In this document: one piece after another, positions 8,374 through 15,522 of the stretch | Layout of the letters: every line of letters starts with the position of its first letter | Position numbering within the stretch: position 1 is the stretch's first letter | NCBI GenBank assembly: GCA_965205385.1 | Contig: CBDBGS010000008.1 | Location: 1,736,001-1,800,000 of the forward strand | DNA length: 64,000 nucleotides | Direction of reading: 5' to 3' | From: CATOSP01 sp965205385 | GTDB lineage: Bacteria; Chloroflexota; Dehalococcoidia; Lucifugimonadales; UBA3495 | The notes under the pieces: generated by a model | The model's input: the letters and a program-made list of their open reading frames with translations, nothing else | What the model was told of the DNA's origin: nothing | Databases searched by the model: none | Position numbers and translations under genes: made by a program

Positions 8374-9966
8374 ATGTCGACTAACGATGTTGCCGACGTT
8401 CTGGTGATCGGGGCGGGAGCTTCGGGCGCCGCCTTCACTTGGAGCCTTACTCAGGCGGGGATTAAAGTCGTATGCTTGGAGCAGGGCGGCTGGGTGCCAC
8501 GCGGCTACTTGCCCGTAGGCGACCCCGACGCGCCGTTGCATGGGCAAACGGATTTCCATTCCGACCCCAACGTTCGCGGTCTGCCGGAAGACTATCCGAC
8601 CAACCAAATAGAGACCCCCATCGCACCGTTGATGTACAACGCGGTGGGCGGCAGCACTATACACTGGGGCTCGCACTTCCCCCGGTTCCATCCCTCTGAC
8701 TTCCGGCTCAAGTCCCTGGATGGAGTCGCCGACGACTGGCCCATGACCTACCACGAACTGGAGCCCTATTACGACCAAAACGACCGGATGATGGGTGTTT
8801 CCGGGTACGCGGGCGACCCGGCATACCCGCCCAAGCCCGAACGTCCCTGCCCGCCGTTGTCCATCAGGCCCGGCGGCAGGGTCCTAGCGGATGCCTTTGA
8901 CAAGCTGGGTTGGCACTGGTGGTCATCGGACACGGCCCTTAACTCGGTGTCTTACGACGGGCGCCCCGCAGACAACGGCGAGGTGTTGCGTTCCCTGGCC
9001 AGCGTCGACATAGTCTATTGGCCCAAGGCATTGCAACAAGGGGCAAAGCTCAAGACCCACGCGCGGGTCCGGGAGATCATGGTCGACAAGGAGGGCCGGG
9101 CTACCGGGGCGCTTTATTACGACAGCAGGGGAGTTCTGAGAGAGCAACATGCCAAGGTAGTTGTCCTGGCCGCCAACGGCATCGGCACGGCCCGGCTGTT
9201 GCTAAATTCCAAGTCGAACCTCTTCCCCGCCGGGCTGGCCAACAGCAGCGGCCTGGTGGGCAAGAACCTGATGCACCACCCCTGCGGCATGGTTATGGGG
9301 TTGTTCGATGAATGGCTCGGAGCCGAGCAGGGGGCTCGGGGTAGCACCATGCTGAGCCACGAGTTCTACGAAACCGACTTGAACCGGGGTTTCGTTCGCG
9401 GATACGGCCTGCAGATCGGAGGCGCGGCGTCCACGCCTCTGTCTTCAGCTTTAGGCGGTCTGCTTGGCAACCGCACGCCCTGGGGCGCAGGCCACCATGC
9501 GACCTTTAAGGAGCGGTTCGGACATACGGCGGGCATCACAATTATGGCCGAGGACCTGCCGGAGGAGCACAACCAGGTTACCCTGGACCCCGACCTTACC
9601 GACAGCCATGGTATCCCCGCGCCTAAAATACAGTACACCATCAGCGAAAACACCGATAAGATGCTGGCCCACGGCGTGGAGATGGCAACCCAGGTCATGG
9701 AAACCGCCGGAGCGACAGAGGTCTTCGCCGCACATCAACGGCGCAACGCCGGTTGGCACCTTCTGGGGACCGCTCGGATGGGCAACGACCCGGCGACGTC
9801 CGTGGTGGACCGTTGGGGCCGCGCCCACGACGTGCCCAACCTGTTCGTCATCGACGGAAGTATTTTCACCACCGGCGCAAGCATCAATCCCACGACAACG
9901 ATCCAGGCGTTGGCCCTGCGTACAGCCGACTACCTGAAGGGCGAGGGCCGGGACACCATCGGATAA
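8374..9966 (+). CDS. GMC-family FAD oxidoreductase
   Basis: A 530-residue flavoprotein. The N-terminal dinucleotide fold VLVIGAGASGAAFTWSL binds FAD, followed by the acidic ribose-binding end of strand two (VVCLEQGG). The loop NAVGGSTIHWGSHFPRF is typical of GMC enzymes. The C-terminal GMC domain has HLLGTARMG, with the probable catalytic His, and NLFVIDGSIFTTGASINPTT with the conserved Asn. No signal peptide is seen, so it should act in the cytoplasm on an alcohol or sugar-type substrate, passing electrons to oxygen or a carrier. ATG 8374 has GGGAGAGG just upstream. It lies between the thiolase and an NHL-repeat gene and probably belongs to the same pathway. Confidence 0.9.
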   Translation: MSTNDVADVLVIGAGASGAAFTWSLTQAGIKVVCLEQGGWVPRGYLPVGDPDAPLHGQTDFHSDPNVRGLPEDYPTNQIETPIAPLMYNAVGGSTIHWGSHFPRFHPSDFRLKSLDGVADDWPMTYHELEPYYDQNDRMMGVSGYAGDPAYPPKPERPCPPLSIRPGGRVLADAFDKLGWHWWSSDTALNSVSYDGRPADNGEVLRSLASVDIVYWPKALQQGAKLKTHARVREIMVDKEGRATGALYYDSRGVLREQHAKVVVLAANGIGTARLLLNSKSNLFPAGLANSSGLVGKNLMHHPCGMVMGLFDEWLGAEQGARGSTMLSHEFYETDLNRGFVRGYGLQIGGAASTPLSSALGGLLGNRTPWGAGHHATFKERFGHTAGITIMAEDLPEEHNQVTLDPDLTDSHGIPAPKIQYTISENTDKMLAHGVEMATQVMETAGATEVFAAHQRRNAGWHLLGTARMGNDPATSVVDRWGRAHDVPNLFVIDGSIFTTGASINPTTTIQALALRTADYLKGEGRDTIG

Positions 9967-10028
9967 GCCCCGCCGTAAACCTTGCGCCCTAAGAGGCACG
10001 GGGTTTAGCACATAGTCATTGCAAAGAG

Positions 10029-10047
10029 CCCCCTCGACCAGAGGGGG
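10029..10047 (+). terminator. Stem-loop after the GMC gene
   Basis: ccccctc (10029-10035) pairs with gaggggg (10041-10047) around a 5-base loop, 60 bases after the GMC stop codon. The T-tract behind it is poor (ttctcat), so it may be a weak terminator or an RNA-stabilising hairpin rather than a strong stop. Confidence 0.5.
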
Positions 10048-10197
10048 TTCTCATGTTAGACGGACGCGGTTCCCATTGACACTCAATATCCTAGACTTTA
10101 GGATAGCAACGGGTTTTCCGGCTGGTTTCAAGACCCCCGATGGAGGGCCAGCCTCAACCCCAGTCCGAACATACAACTACCTTGAATAGGGGGAGAT

Positions 10198-11148
10198 ATG
10201 GCGGATACTTACGGAGAGGGCAATTTCCTCTATAGGCACGTCGACAATTGGGCCAAGCTGCCCGATGGAATACGGTTCCTTGAGTGTCCAGGTGTTGCGG
10301 TGGACTCCCAGGACAACGTTTATGTCCTGACCAGGGGCGAGCACCCGATCATGGTGTTTGACCGGGAAGGCAACTACCTCCGCAGCTTCGGCGAGGGCGA
10401 TTTCAGCAACCGGACCCATGGCCTATATATCGCCCACGACGATACCCTGCTTTGCGCGGATGACGGCATCCATACGATCCAGAAGTTTTCGCCGGGGGGC
10501 GAAAAGCTGATGGAGATCGGCGAGCGAAACCAGCCAAAGCCGATCTGGGGCGGCGAGCCCTTCAACCGGCCTACGTCGGCGGCGATCATGCCCAGTAATG
10601 GAGACGTGTACATCTCCGACGGTTACGGAAACTCCCGTGTCCACGTTTACTCTGAGGCCGGGGACTACAAGTTTTCCTGGGGAGACTCTGGCATCGACGC
10701 CGGTCAATTCATGCGTCCCCACAACATTGCCATAGACAGCAATGACCGCGTCTACGTGGTGGACCGGGAAGCCCACCGCATCCAGCTCTTCGACGCCAGG
10801 GGCAACTTCCTCGAGATGTGGAGCAATATCCACCGCCCCGATGCAATGGTGCTGTGGCAGGAACACATCTACGTCGGCGAACTCAATGCCCCAGGGCCGC
10901 CTCCCCCAGCCGGAGCCCCCGGACTGGGTCACAGGGTCACGATCTATGACCTGAACGGCAACCGGGTTTGCATGTTCGGCGCTCCCGAGGAGGGTGAAGG
11001 CGCGGGTCAGTTTATCGCACCTCACGGTATAGCGGTAGACTCCAGGGGTGACGTGTACGTCGGCGAAGTCTCATATACCATCCGCGGCTCACACATGGAC
11101 CCGCCCCAGGAACTGCGCAGCATTTCCAAGTATGAGAGGGTCTGGTAA
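10198..11148 (+). CDS. NHL-repeat beta-propeller protein (amidating-lyase-like)
   Basis: A 316-residue protein built of NHL-type blades. Each repeats a pattern such as VAVDSQDNVYVLTRGEHPIM, VYISDGYGNSRVHVYSEAG and IAIDSNDRVYVVDREAHRIQLFDARG, spaced by about 50 residues. The order and the SDGYGNSRVH and RPHNIA motifs resemble peptidyl-alpha-hydroxyglycine amidating lyase-like proteins of bacteria. No signal peptide or lipobox is present. ATG 10198 follows GGGGGAG closely. The gene is separated from the GMC gene by 230 bases with a hairpin, so it may have its own promoter; the next gene starts 38 bases after its stop. A lyase or lactonase-like role is possible, but the propeller fold alone does not fix the reaction. 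Confidence 0.8.
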   Translation: MADTYGEGNFLYRHVDNWAKLPDGIRFLECPGVAVDSQDNVYVLTRGEHPIMVFDREGNYLRSFGEGDFSNRTHGLYIAHDDTLLCADDGIHTIQKFSPGGEKLMEIGERNQPKPIWGGEPFNRPTSAAIMPSNGDVYISDGYGNSRVHVYSEAGDYKFSWGDSGIDAGQFMRPHNIAIDSNDRVYVVDREAHRIQLFDARGNFLEMWSNIHRPDAMVLWQEHIYVGELNAPGPPPPAGAPGLGHRVTIYDLNGNRVCMFGAPEEGEGAGQFIAPHGIAVDSRGDVYVGEVSYTIRGSHMDPPQELRSISKYERVW

Positions 11149-11186
11149 CCAGACGACGGAATTCGAGACACGGAGGCGCGGACAAT

Positions 11187-12245
11187 TTGAGCGACCAGGC
11201 TGACACCACCACCGTACAATGGACCGACCCGTTGGAGGCCGTTGAGGTTTGTTACGACCTGGGTTGGACCGATGGATTGCCCGTTGTGCCCCCTACGTCC
11301 CGCAGAGTGGACGAATTTGTGGCGCGTGCCGGGCGTCCCGCCGACGAGGTGGTGGGACAGCTCCCGGAACGGCGCAGGGAAATCACCGTTGGCAAGGTGG
11401 CGGCGAATGCCGTGATGGCCGGATGCCTGCCCGAATACCTGCCCGTGGTCCTCGCCGCAACTGAAGCGATGCTTGACCCGGTGTTCAACCTGGTCGGCCC
11501 GTCCTCGAGTATGGGGGGCGCGGCGATACTGGTGGTGGTCAATGGTCCTATCGTCCGTGAAATCGGGATCAATTCGCGCAACAACCTGTTCGGTCCGGGA
11601 AACCGGGCCAACGCCACCATCGGGAGATCAATCCGGCTGATCCTGATGAACGCCTGCGCCGCAATACCCGGCCTGTTCGACCGGAGCGTGATCGGACACC
11701 CGGGGAAGTACAGCTACTGCATCGCCGAGGCCGAGACGGAAACCCATTGGGAACCGCTCCACGTGGAGCGGGGCTTCCGCCGGGACCAGAGTACGGCCAC
11801 CGTGTTCGCCTCCGAGAGCCCGCGTCAGGTTCGGGCCACCGGACATCCTCAAGCGATCCTTTACGCCTTGGCCGACGCCGCATCGTCTCTGGGAACGAGT
11901 ATGTCGACCTCAGGCTCAGTTGGAGACCGCTCCGCCGGGCTGAGACAGGGCCAAATTGCGGTGACCATCGCCGGGGCGTCGAGCTTGTGGAAGGACTGGA
12001 CCAAGGCACAGGCCAGAGCCTACCTTCACACGAACATCCGGCGCTCGATGGCTGACCTGAAGCGGGCCGGCGTCCTGCCCGGCGACCCGGAGACTGGGGA
12101 CGAGGACCAGTTCGTATCCCTGGTCCCCGAACCAGAAGATATTCTTCTCCTATTCGCCGGCGGTGAGGAATCCAATATGTCCTCGGTGATCCCTAGCTGG
12201 GGGCCCAAGGTGGGTTCTACGGCGGTCACCAAGGTAGTGCGTTAA
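11187..12245 (+). CDS. Conserved protein of unknown function, partner of the UGSC selenoprotein gene
   Basis: A 352-residue soluble protein. Conserved-looking stretches include DLGWTDGLPVVPPT near the N-terminus, AANAVMAGCLPEYLPVVLAA around residue 75, NGPIVREIGINSRNNLFGPG around 120 and KYSYCIAEAE around 170. There are no membrane segments and no nucleotide-binding loop I can recognise. The two Cys at MAGCLPEY and YSYCIAE, together with the adjacent selenoprotein, would suit a redox or thiol-handling enzyme; that is inference. The start is TTG 11187 with GGAGG ten bases upstream. Only 48 bases separate its stop from the UGSC gene, so the two are probably co-transcribed. I recall genes like this beside UGSC genes but cannot name a function. 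Confidence 0.75.
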   Translation: MSDQADTTTVQWTDPLEAVEVCYDLGWTDGLPVVPPTSRRVDEFVARAGRPADEVVGQLPERRREITVGKVAANAVMAGCLPEYLPVVLAATEAMLDPVFNLVGPSSSMGGAAILVVVNGPIVREIGINSRNNLFGPGNRANATIGRSIRLILMNACAAIPGLFDRSVIGHPGKYSYCIAEAETETHWEPLHVERGFRRDQSTATVFASESPRQVRATGHPQAILYALADAASSLGTSMSTSGSVGDRSAGLRQGQIAVTIAGASSLWKDWTKAQARAYLHTNIRRSMADLKRAGVLPGDPETGDEDQFVSLVPEPEDILLLFAGGEESNMSSVIPSWGPKVGSTAVTKVVR

Positions 12246-12293
12246 CAACGCGACAGACATGACCGGTGGGCTGCACCGGCCATAGGAGGCAAA

Positions 12294-12839
12294 ATGACCC
12301 AGAAGCAAGAAGTTACTCTGGTTAACCCTACCACCCAGGCGATTATCGCGCCTTTTGACGGCGCCCCCCGGCTGCCAAGCCTTGCCGGGACCAAGCTGGG
12401 CATCATCGACGACAGCAAGCGCAACGCGGATGTCCTGCTTGAAGAGTTGGTGGACTTGCTCCGCACGCGCTATGAAATCTCTGAAGTCCGTTGGCACCGC
12501 AAGCCAAGCGCGTCGCGTCCCGCCGACCCCGAGGCGATTAAGGAGTTGGCTGAATACTGCGATTCGGTGATTATCGCCATCGGGGATTGAGGCTCCTGCA
12601 GTGCGTGCAGTGTGCACGACGGAATTCACGTAGAGAATGCCGGGATCCCTTCAGCGACCATTTGCACGGACCGGTTCATCCCCACAGCCGAGGGAATGGC
12701 CAGGATGTGGGGGGCGGCTGATTACCCCACCATCTTCACTGAGCACCCAATCGAGAACCTGGACCGTGAAGCCTTGCGCAGGCGGGCCGAGGAGTTGGCT
12801 CCGCTGGTAGTGCGGGTATTGGTGGGCGATCCCAACTAA
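12294..12839 (+). CDS. UGSC-motif selenoprotein (UGA read as selenocysteine)
   Basis: The frame from ATG 12294 (AGGAGG four bases upstream) runs to TGA 12588-12590 and then on in the same frame to TAA 12837-12839. Reading the TGA as selenocysteine gives 181 residues with the motif U99-G-S-C102-S-A-C105. This is the signature of the UGSC family, named in surveys of marine metagenome selenoproteins. The part before the TGA (GIIDDSKRNADVLLEELVDL ... CDSVIIAIGD) and the part after it (SVHDGIHVENAGIPSATICT ... MARMWGAADYPTIFTEHPIENL) are both well-formed, and the motif sits exactly across the TGA. A hairpin with a GTG loop lies 14-28 bases beyond the UGA, where bacterial SECIS elements are found. 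The fold looks Rossmann-like and the activity is unknown, probably redox. tRNA-Sec and SelB are not in this window. Confidence 0.88.
12604..12618 (+). promoter_or_regulatory. Candidate bacterial SECIS hairpin
   Basis: cgtgca (12604-12609) pairs perfectly with tgcacg (12613-12618) around a gtg loop, inside the coding sequence and 14 bases after the in-frame TGA. The distance and a loop containing G and U fit bacterial SelB-binding SECIS elements. An alternative fold (ctgca/tgcag, 12597-12609) competes with it. Position supports the call; binding is not shown. Confidence 0.55.
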
Positions 12840-12869
12840 CCCAGTTAGTTCACACGCGGTCTCGCCAAA

Positions 12870-12894
12870 CGTGCCGGGGTTATCCTCCGGCACG
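12870..12894. terminator. Terminator between convergent genes
   Basis: cgtgccgg (12870-12877) pairs perfectly with ccggcacg (12887-12894) around a 9-base loop, followed by ttgtatttgt. It lies between the selenoprotein stop and the convergent Trm112-like gene and could serve the plus-strand transcript. Confidence 0.65.
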
Positions 12895-12908
12895 TTGTAT
12901 TTGTGTAC

Positions 12909-13091
12909 CTATCCCCTCATTTCCGGCGGCAAAAGATTGGGGATGGCGTCCTGGATTGGATAAGACTCGTTACAGGGTGAGCAGGTCAGGGCTCCGGTGA
13001 CCACCTCATCCTCGTCCTCGGTTTCCACCTGAAGCTCCAGGTCTCCCTTGCATACCGGGCAGACGAGAATCTCCATTAGCTCTCTCTTCAA
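12909..13091 (-). CDS. Trm112-like zinc-binding small protein
   Basis: A 60-residue Trm112/YcaR-type protein. CPVC near the N-terminus and CSPC near residue 38 form a four-Cys zinc site, and the C-terminal YPIQDAIPNLLPPEM is the typical family ending. Such proteins act as small activating or scaffolding partners of methyltransferases and glycosyltransferases. The length is normal. ATG 13091 is the only sensible start, with AGGAACC-like sequence weakly upstream. It is followed downstream by a terminator hairpin shared with the selenoprotein gene. Confidence 0.85.
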   Translation of the reverse strand: MKRELMEILVCPVCKGDLELQVETEDEDEVVTGALTCSPCNESYPIQDAIPNLLPPEMRG

Positions 13092-13165
13092 GGTTCCTCC
13101 ATTGAATTGTGGCGGGAGTATTCCGTGTCGTTCTTGTTGGGTCGATAAGGATTGGCCGTGTTATG

Positions 13166-13651
13166 TTACTTGCTAAGCCCCATCTCGAACAGGGCATCCA
13201 ACACGTCCGCCAGGCCGATTGCGATGATTCCGCCTACCAATACCGCCTCTGGGCTAACCAGGCCCCGTCGAATGCGTGTCAGCGGTCCGGTCCTGGCGCC
13301 TGGCTCCTCGGTAGTGTCACGACGCCGTAGGAGCCACGCTACGGAGAACATGTACAGCGCGACGATGATCTTTCCCAGCAGAACCACCACATAGGGGACC
13401 GATACCGCTGTGGAGGTGAGGCGGGAAGCGGACAGGACTACGCCGGTCAAGACCAGCACGGCGATGGCCGTGTTGACCAAGCTTCGGAATTCGGCTCCCG
13501 CTAGCCGGCCCACAGGTCCGCCGCCGCCGTTGGCCCGTTTCAAGGAAGGCCGCAAGACCAGCAGGAAAAAGATGCTGCCCCCGATCCATGCCACCGCGGC
13601 CAGGGCGTGGGCCCATCTTATGGCTATTAGAATTCCGTCGAGCACGGTCAT
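13166..13651 (-). CDS. CopD-like integral membrane protein
   Basis: A 161-residue membrane protein with four hydrophobic helices: residues about 8-33, 52-75, 83-107 and 135-155. The N-terminal helix carries RWAHALAAVAWIGGSIFFLLVL, with the His-containing pattern (H.L....W.GG..F) of CopD and related haem or copper membrane proteins. A conserved-looking NTAIAVLVLTGV follows in helix two. The start ATG 13651 is reasonable. It lies just downstream of the TlpA-like lipoprotein gene, 51 bases away on the same strand, so the two may form a small redox or copper-related unit. Function beyond the fold class is uncertain. Confidence 0.65.
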   Translation of the reverse strand: MTVLDGILIAIRWAHALAAVAWIGGSIFFLLVLRPSLKRANGGGGPVGRLAGAEFRSLVNTAIAVLVLTGVVLSASRLTSTAVSVPYVVVLLGKIIVALYMFSVAWLLRRRDTTEEPGARTGPLTRIRRGLVSPEAVLVGGIIAIGLADVLDALFEMGLSK

Positions 13652-13702
13652 GAGGCGGGGCTGGGACCGGTGGCGGGACTTTTCACGGCGCGATTCGCGG
13701 GG

Positions 13703-14230
13703 TCAACCCTGGGCCATCTCGCCCACGATCCGCGTAATCTTCTCCCGGTCGAGGACGCTGATCTCCGTGGAATAGACTCGTCCGGACTTATCAATGAAAA
13801 TGGTCGTGGGATAAAACTTCAACTCGTATGCTTCGGCGATCTCCGCCCGAACATCGGTCGCAACGTCGTAGGTTAGACCTAACTCCTGGATGAAGTCCCT
13901 GGCGTCCTGCTCGGAGTCCAGCCCCTTCGGAACGAAGAGCCCCAGGAACCGCACGTCTTGCCCCTGCAGCTCCAACCAGGCGTCCTCGAAGTCGGGCATC
14001 TCAGCGCGGCACGGCGGACAGGACGGGAACCAGAAGTTGAGCACCAGGGAATTCTGGCCCACCTGATCGGCCATGCGGAATTCCTCACCGCTAAAGAGGG
14101 TGACCTCGAAGTCCACAGCCTTCGAGGGTCCGGCAATCCCTCCGCAGGCGACCAACGTCAGAAGGACGCCAATGAGGAGAGCGGGGGAAGCAGCGCGGCT
14201 TGCGGCGGCGAGATTTGGCAGGTGGCTCAT
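13703..14230 (-). CDS. TlpA-like thioredoxin-fold lipoprotein
   Basis: A 175-residue exported thiol-disulfide protein. A signal helix (SPALLIGVLLTLVAC) ends in a lipobox with Cys29, so the protein should be lipid-anchored on the outside of the membrane. The active site is C71-P-P-C74 in NFWFPSCPPCRAEMPDFE, followed by the cis-Pro loop FYPTTIFID near residue 140. This pattern is that of TlpA/ResA reductases, which keep cysteines of exported proteins or cytochromes reduced. A CopD-like membrane protein gene follows in the same direction. No frameshifts were seen. Confidence 0.88.
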   Translation of the reverse strand: MSHLPNLAAASRAASPALLIGVLLTLVACGGIAGPSKAVDFEVTLFSGEEFRMADQVGQNSLVLNFWFPSCPPCRAEMPDFEDAWLELQGQDVRFLGLFVPKGLDSEQDARDFIQELGLTYDVATDVRAEIAEAYELKFYPTTIFIDKSGRVYSTEISVLDREKITRIVGEMAQG

Positions 14231-14313
14231 TGATTGTCCGGGGTCAAATGGGATCGCGGCGGCGGACTCATTTTATAGGCGGGCTTTTCTCTGGTCAAAC
14301 CCTATTGCGAGAG

Positions 14314-14668
14314 GCAACTGTTCAGACTTGATGTGTCCTTCATACTCCAACCTCGTCATTCCGGGCTTGACCCGGAATCCAGAAACCTTTGCAACCAGCG
14401 ACCTTCACTATCATGGGCATTTCTGGATTCCCGCCTGCGGAGACCTTTGCGTAACCTTCCGCGACTCCCGCGAAAGCGAGAATCCAGAGTGTGCCCAGAT
14501 ACGGAGGACGCCCTCACCCTAACCCTCTCCCGGAGGGAGAGGGGATTATTCAAAGGTCTTCCTTCGCGGGAATGACGGATTGCGGGGGCGGGACATGATA
14601 TGAGGATTATCACAGAGATGACCGATGTGAGATTCAGCCAATCCGCCTCATCGAGTCTGAACAGTCAC
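14314..14668 (+). mobile_element. MITE family 1, copy A
   Basis: A ~355-bp non-coding element with terminal inverted repeats of the form GTAACTGTTCAGA (left at about 14314, right ending about 14668, a few mismatches). It is flanked by direct repeats of tgcgagag (14306-14313 and 14669-14676). Two further copies lie at 40309-40660 and 61334-61688. Inside is a 119-bp core (14441-14559) bounded by agacctttg and caaaggtct. In this copy the core is inverted relative to the other two. It contains a palindrome attccgggcttgacccggaat that also occurs elsewhere. It lies between the TlpA and SDR genes, about 90 bases before the SDR start. Confidence 0.85.
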
Positions 14669-14758
14669 TGCGAGAGGCGGAGCTTGACTGGGGCGATCGG
14701 CGGACTACAATCGGTACATCAACTGGAGAGGAATTTCAAGAGTCCTGGAGGCCACACG

Positions 14759-15508
14759 ATGCGTCTGGAAAACAAGGTGGCTTTGATCAGCGGCGGGGCA
14801 AGGGGAATGGGGGCCGCTGAAGCCACACTATTCGCCCGCGAGGGCGCAAGAGTGGTGATCGGCGACCTGCTGGCAGAGGACGGCCGCCGCACCGAGGCCG
14901 AAATCAACGAGACCGGCGGGGAATGCCTCTTCGTCAGTCTGGACGTGACCGACGAGTCGAGTTGGCGCGAAGCCGTGGCCGCTACGGTGGCCCGGTTCGG
15001 AAAACTGGACGTCCTGGTCAACAACGCAGGCATCTACCGCACCGAGCGGGTGGAGGAGACTTCCGGAGAGCTATGGGACCAGGTTATGGAGATCAACTCC
15101 AAGGGGGTGTTCCTTGGGACGAAGCACGCTATCCCGGAGATGCGGAAGGCCGGCGGCGGCTCCATAATCAACATCTCTTCCGTGGCGGGCCTTGTGGGCA
15201 ATACCATGTCCGCCGCCTACACCGCTTCCAAGGGCGCGGTAAGGCTCTTCACCAAGTCCACCGCCATCCAACACGCCAGGGAAGGCATCCGGGCGAATTC
15301 CGTTCATCCGGGCACTATTGAGACGCCCATGACCGCCGACCTACTGGCCCAGGAGTCATACCGCCAGAACCGAATGGAGCGGACTCCCCTGGGAAGGCTG
15401 GGTAGGCCGGAAGACGTGGCCTACGGCGTCCTATACCTGGCCTCCGACGAATCGTCCTTCGTGACAGGGAGCGAGTTGGTCATAGACGGTGGGCGCACCG
15501 CCCAGTAA
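14759..15508 (+). CDS. SDR-family oxidoreductase (3-oxoacyl-reductase/3-alpha-HSD-like)
   Basis: A 249-residue classical short-chain dehydrogenase. The NAD(P)-binding loop is SGGARGMG at residues 11-18, NNAG at 88-91, and the active site is Ser141, Tyr154 and Lys158 (YTASK). The C-terminal GSELVIDGG is typical. The acidic residue after strand two (VVIGDLL) favours NAD over NADP. The frame is open from 14600 inside the upstream MITE, but ATG 14759 has GGAG at the right distance and starts the conserved first strand, so I place the start there. It is monocistronic and convergent with the ggt gene. The substrate is unknown. Confidence 0.9.
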   Translation: MRLENKVALISGGARGMGAAEATLFAREGARVVIGDLLAEDGRRTEAEINETGGECLFVSLDVTDESSWREAVAATVARFGKLDVLVNNAGIYRTERVEETSGELWDQVMEINSKGVFLGTKHAIPEMRKAGGGSIINISSVAGLVGNTMSAAYTASKGAVRLFTKSTAIQHAREGIRANSVHPGTIETPMTADLLAQESYRQNRMERTPLGRLGRPEDVAYGVLYLASDESSFVTGSELVIDGGRTAQ

Positions 15509-15522
15509 CCCGAGGGTATACG

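Noticed and set aside
12588..12590. TGA 12588-12590 as an ordinary stop giving a 98-aa protein
   Set aside because: The frame continues normally for 82 codons and the TGA falls exactly at the U of the UGSC motif.
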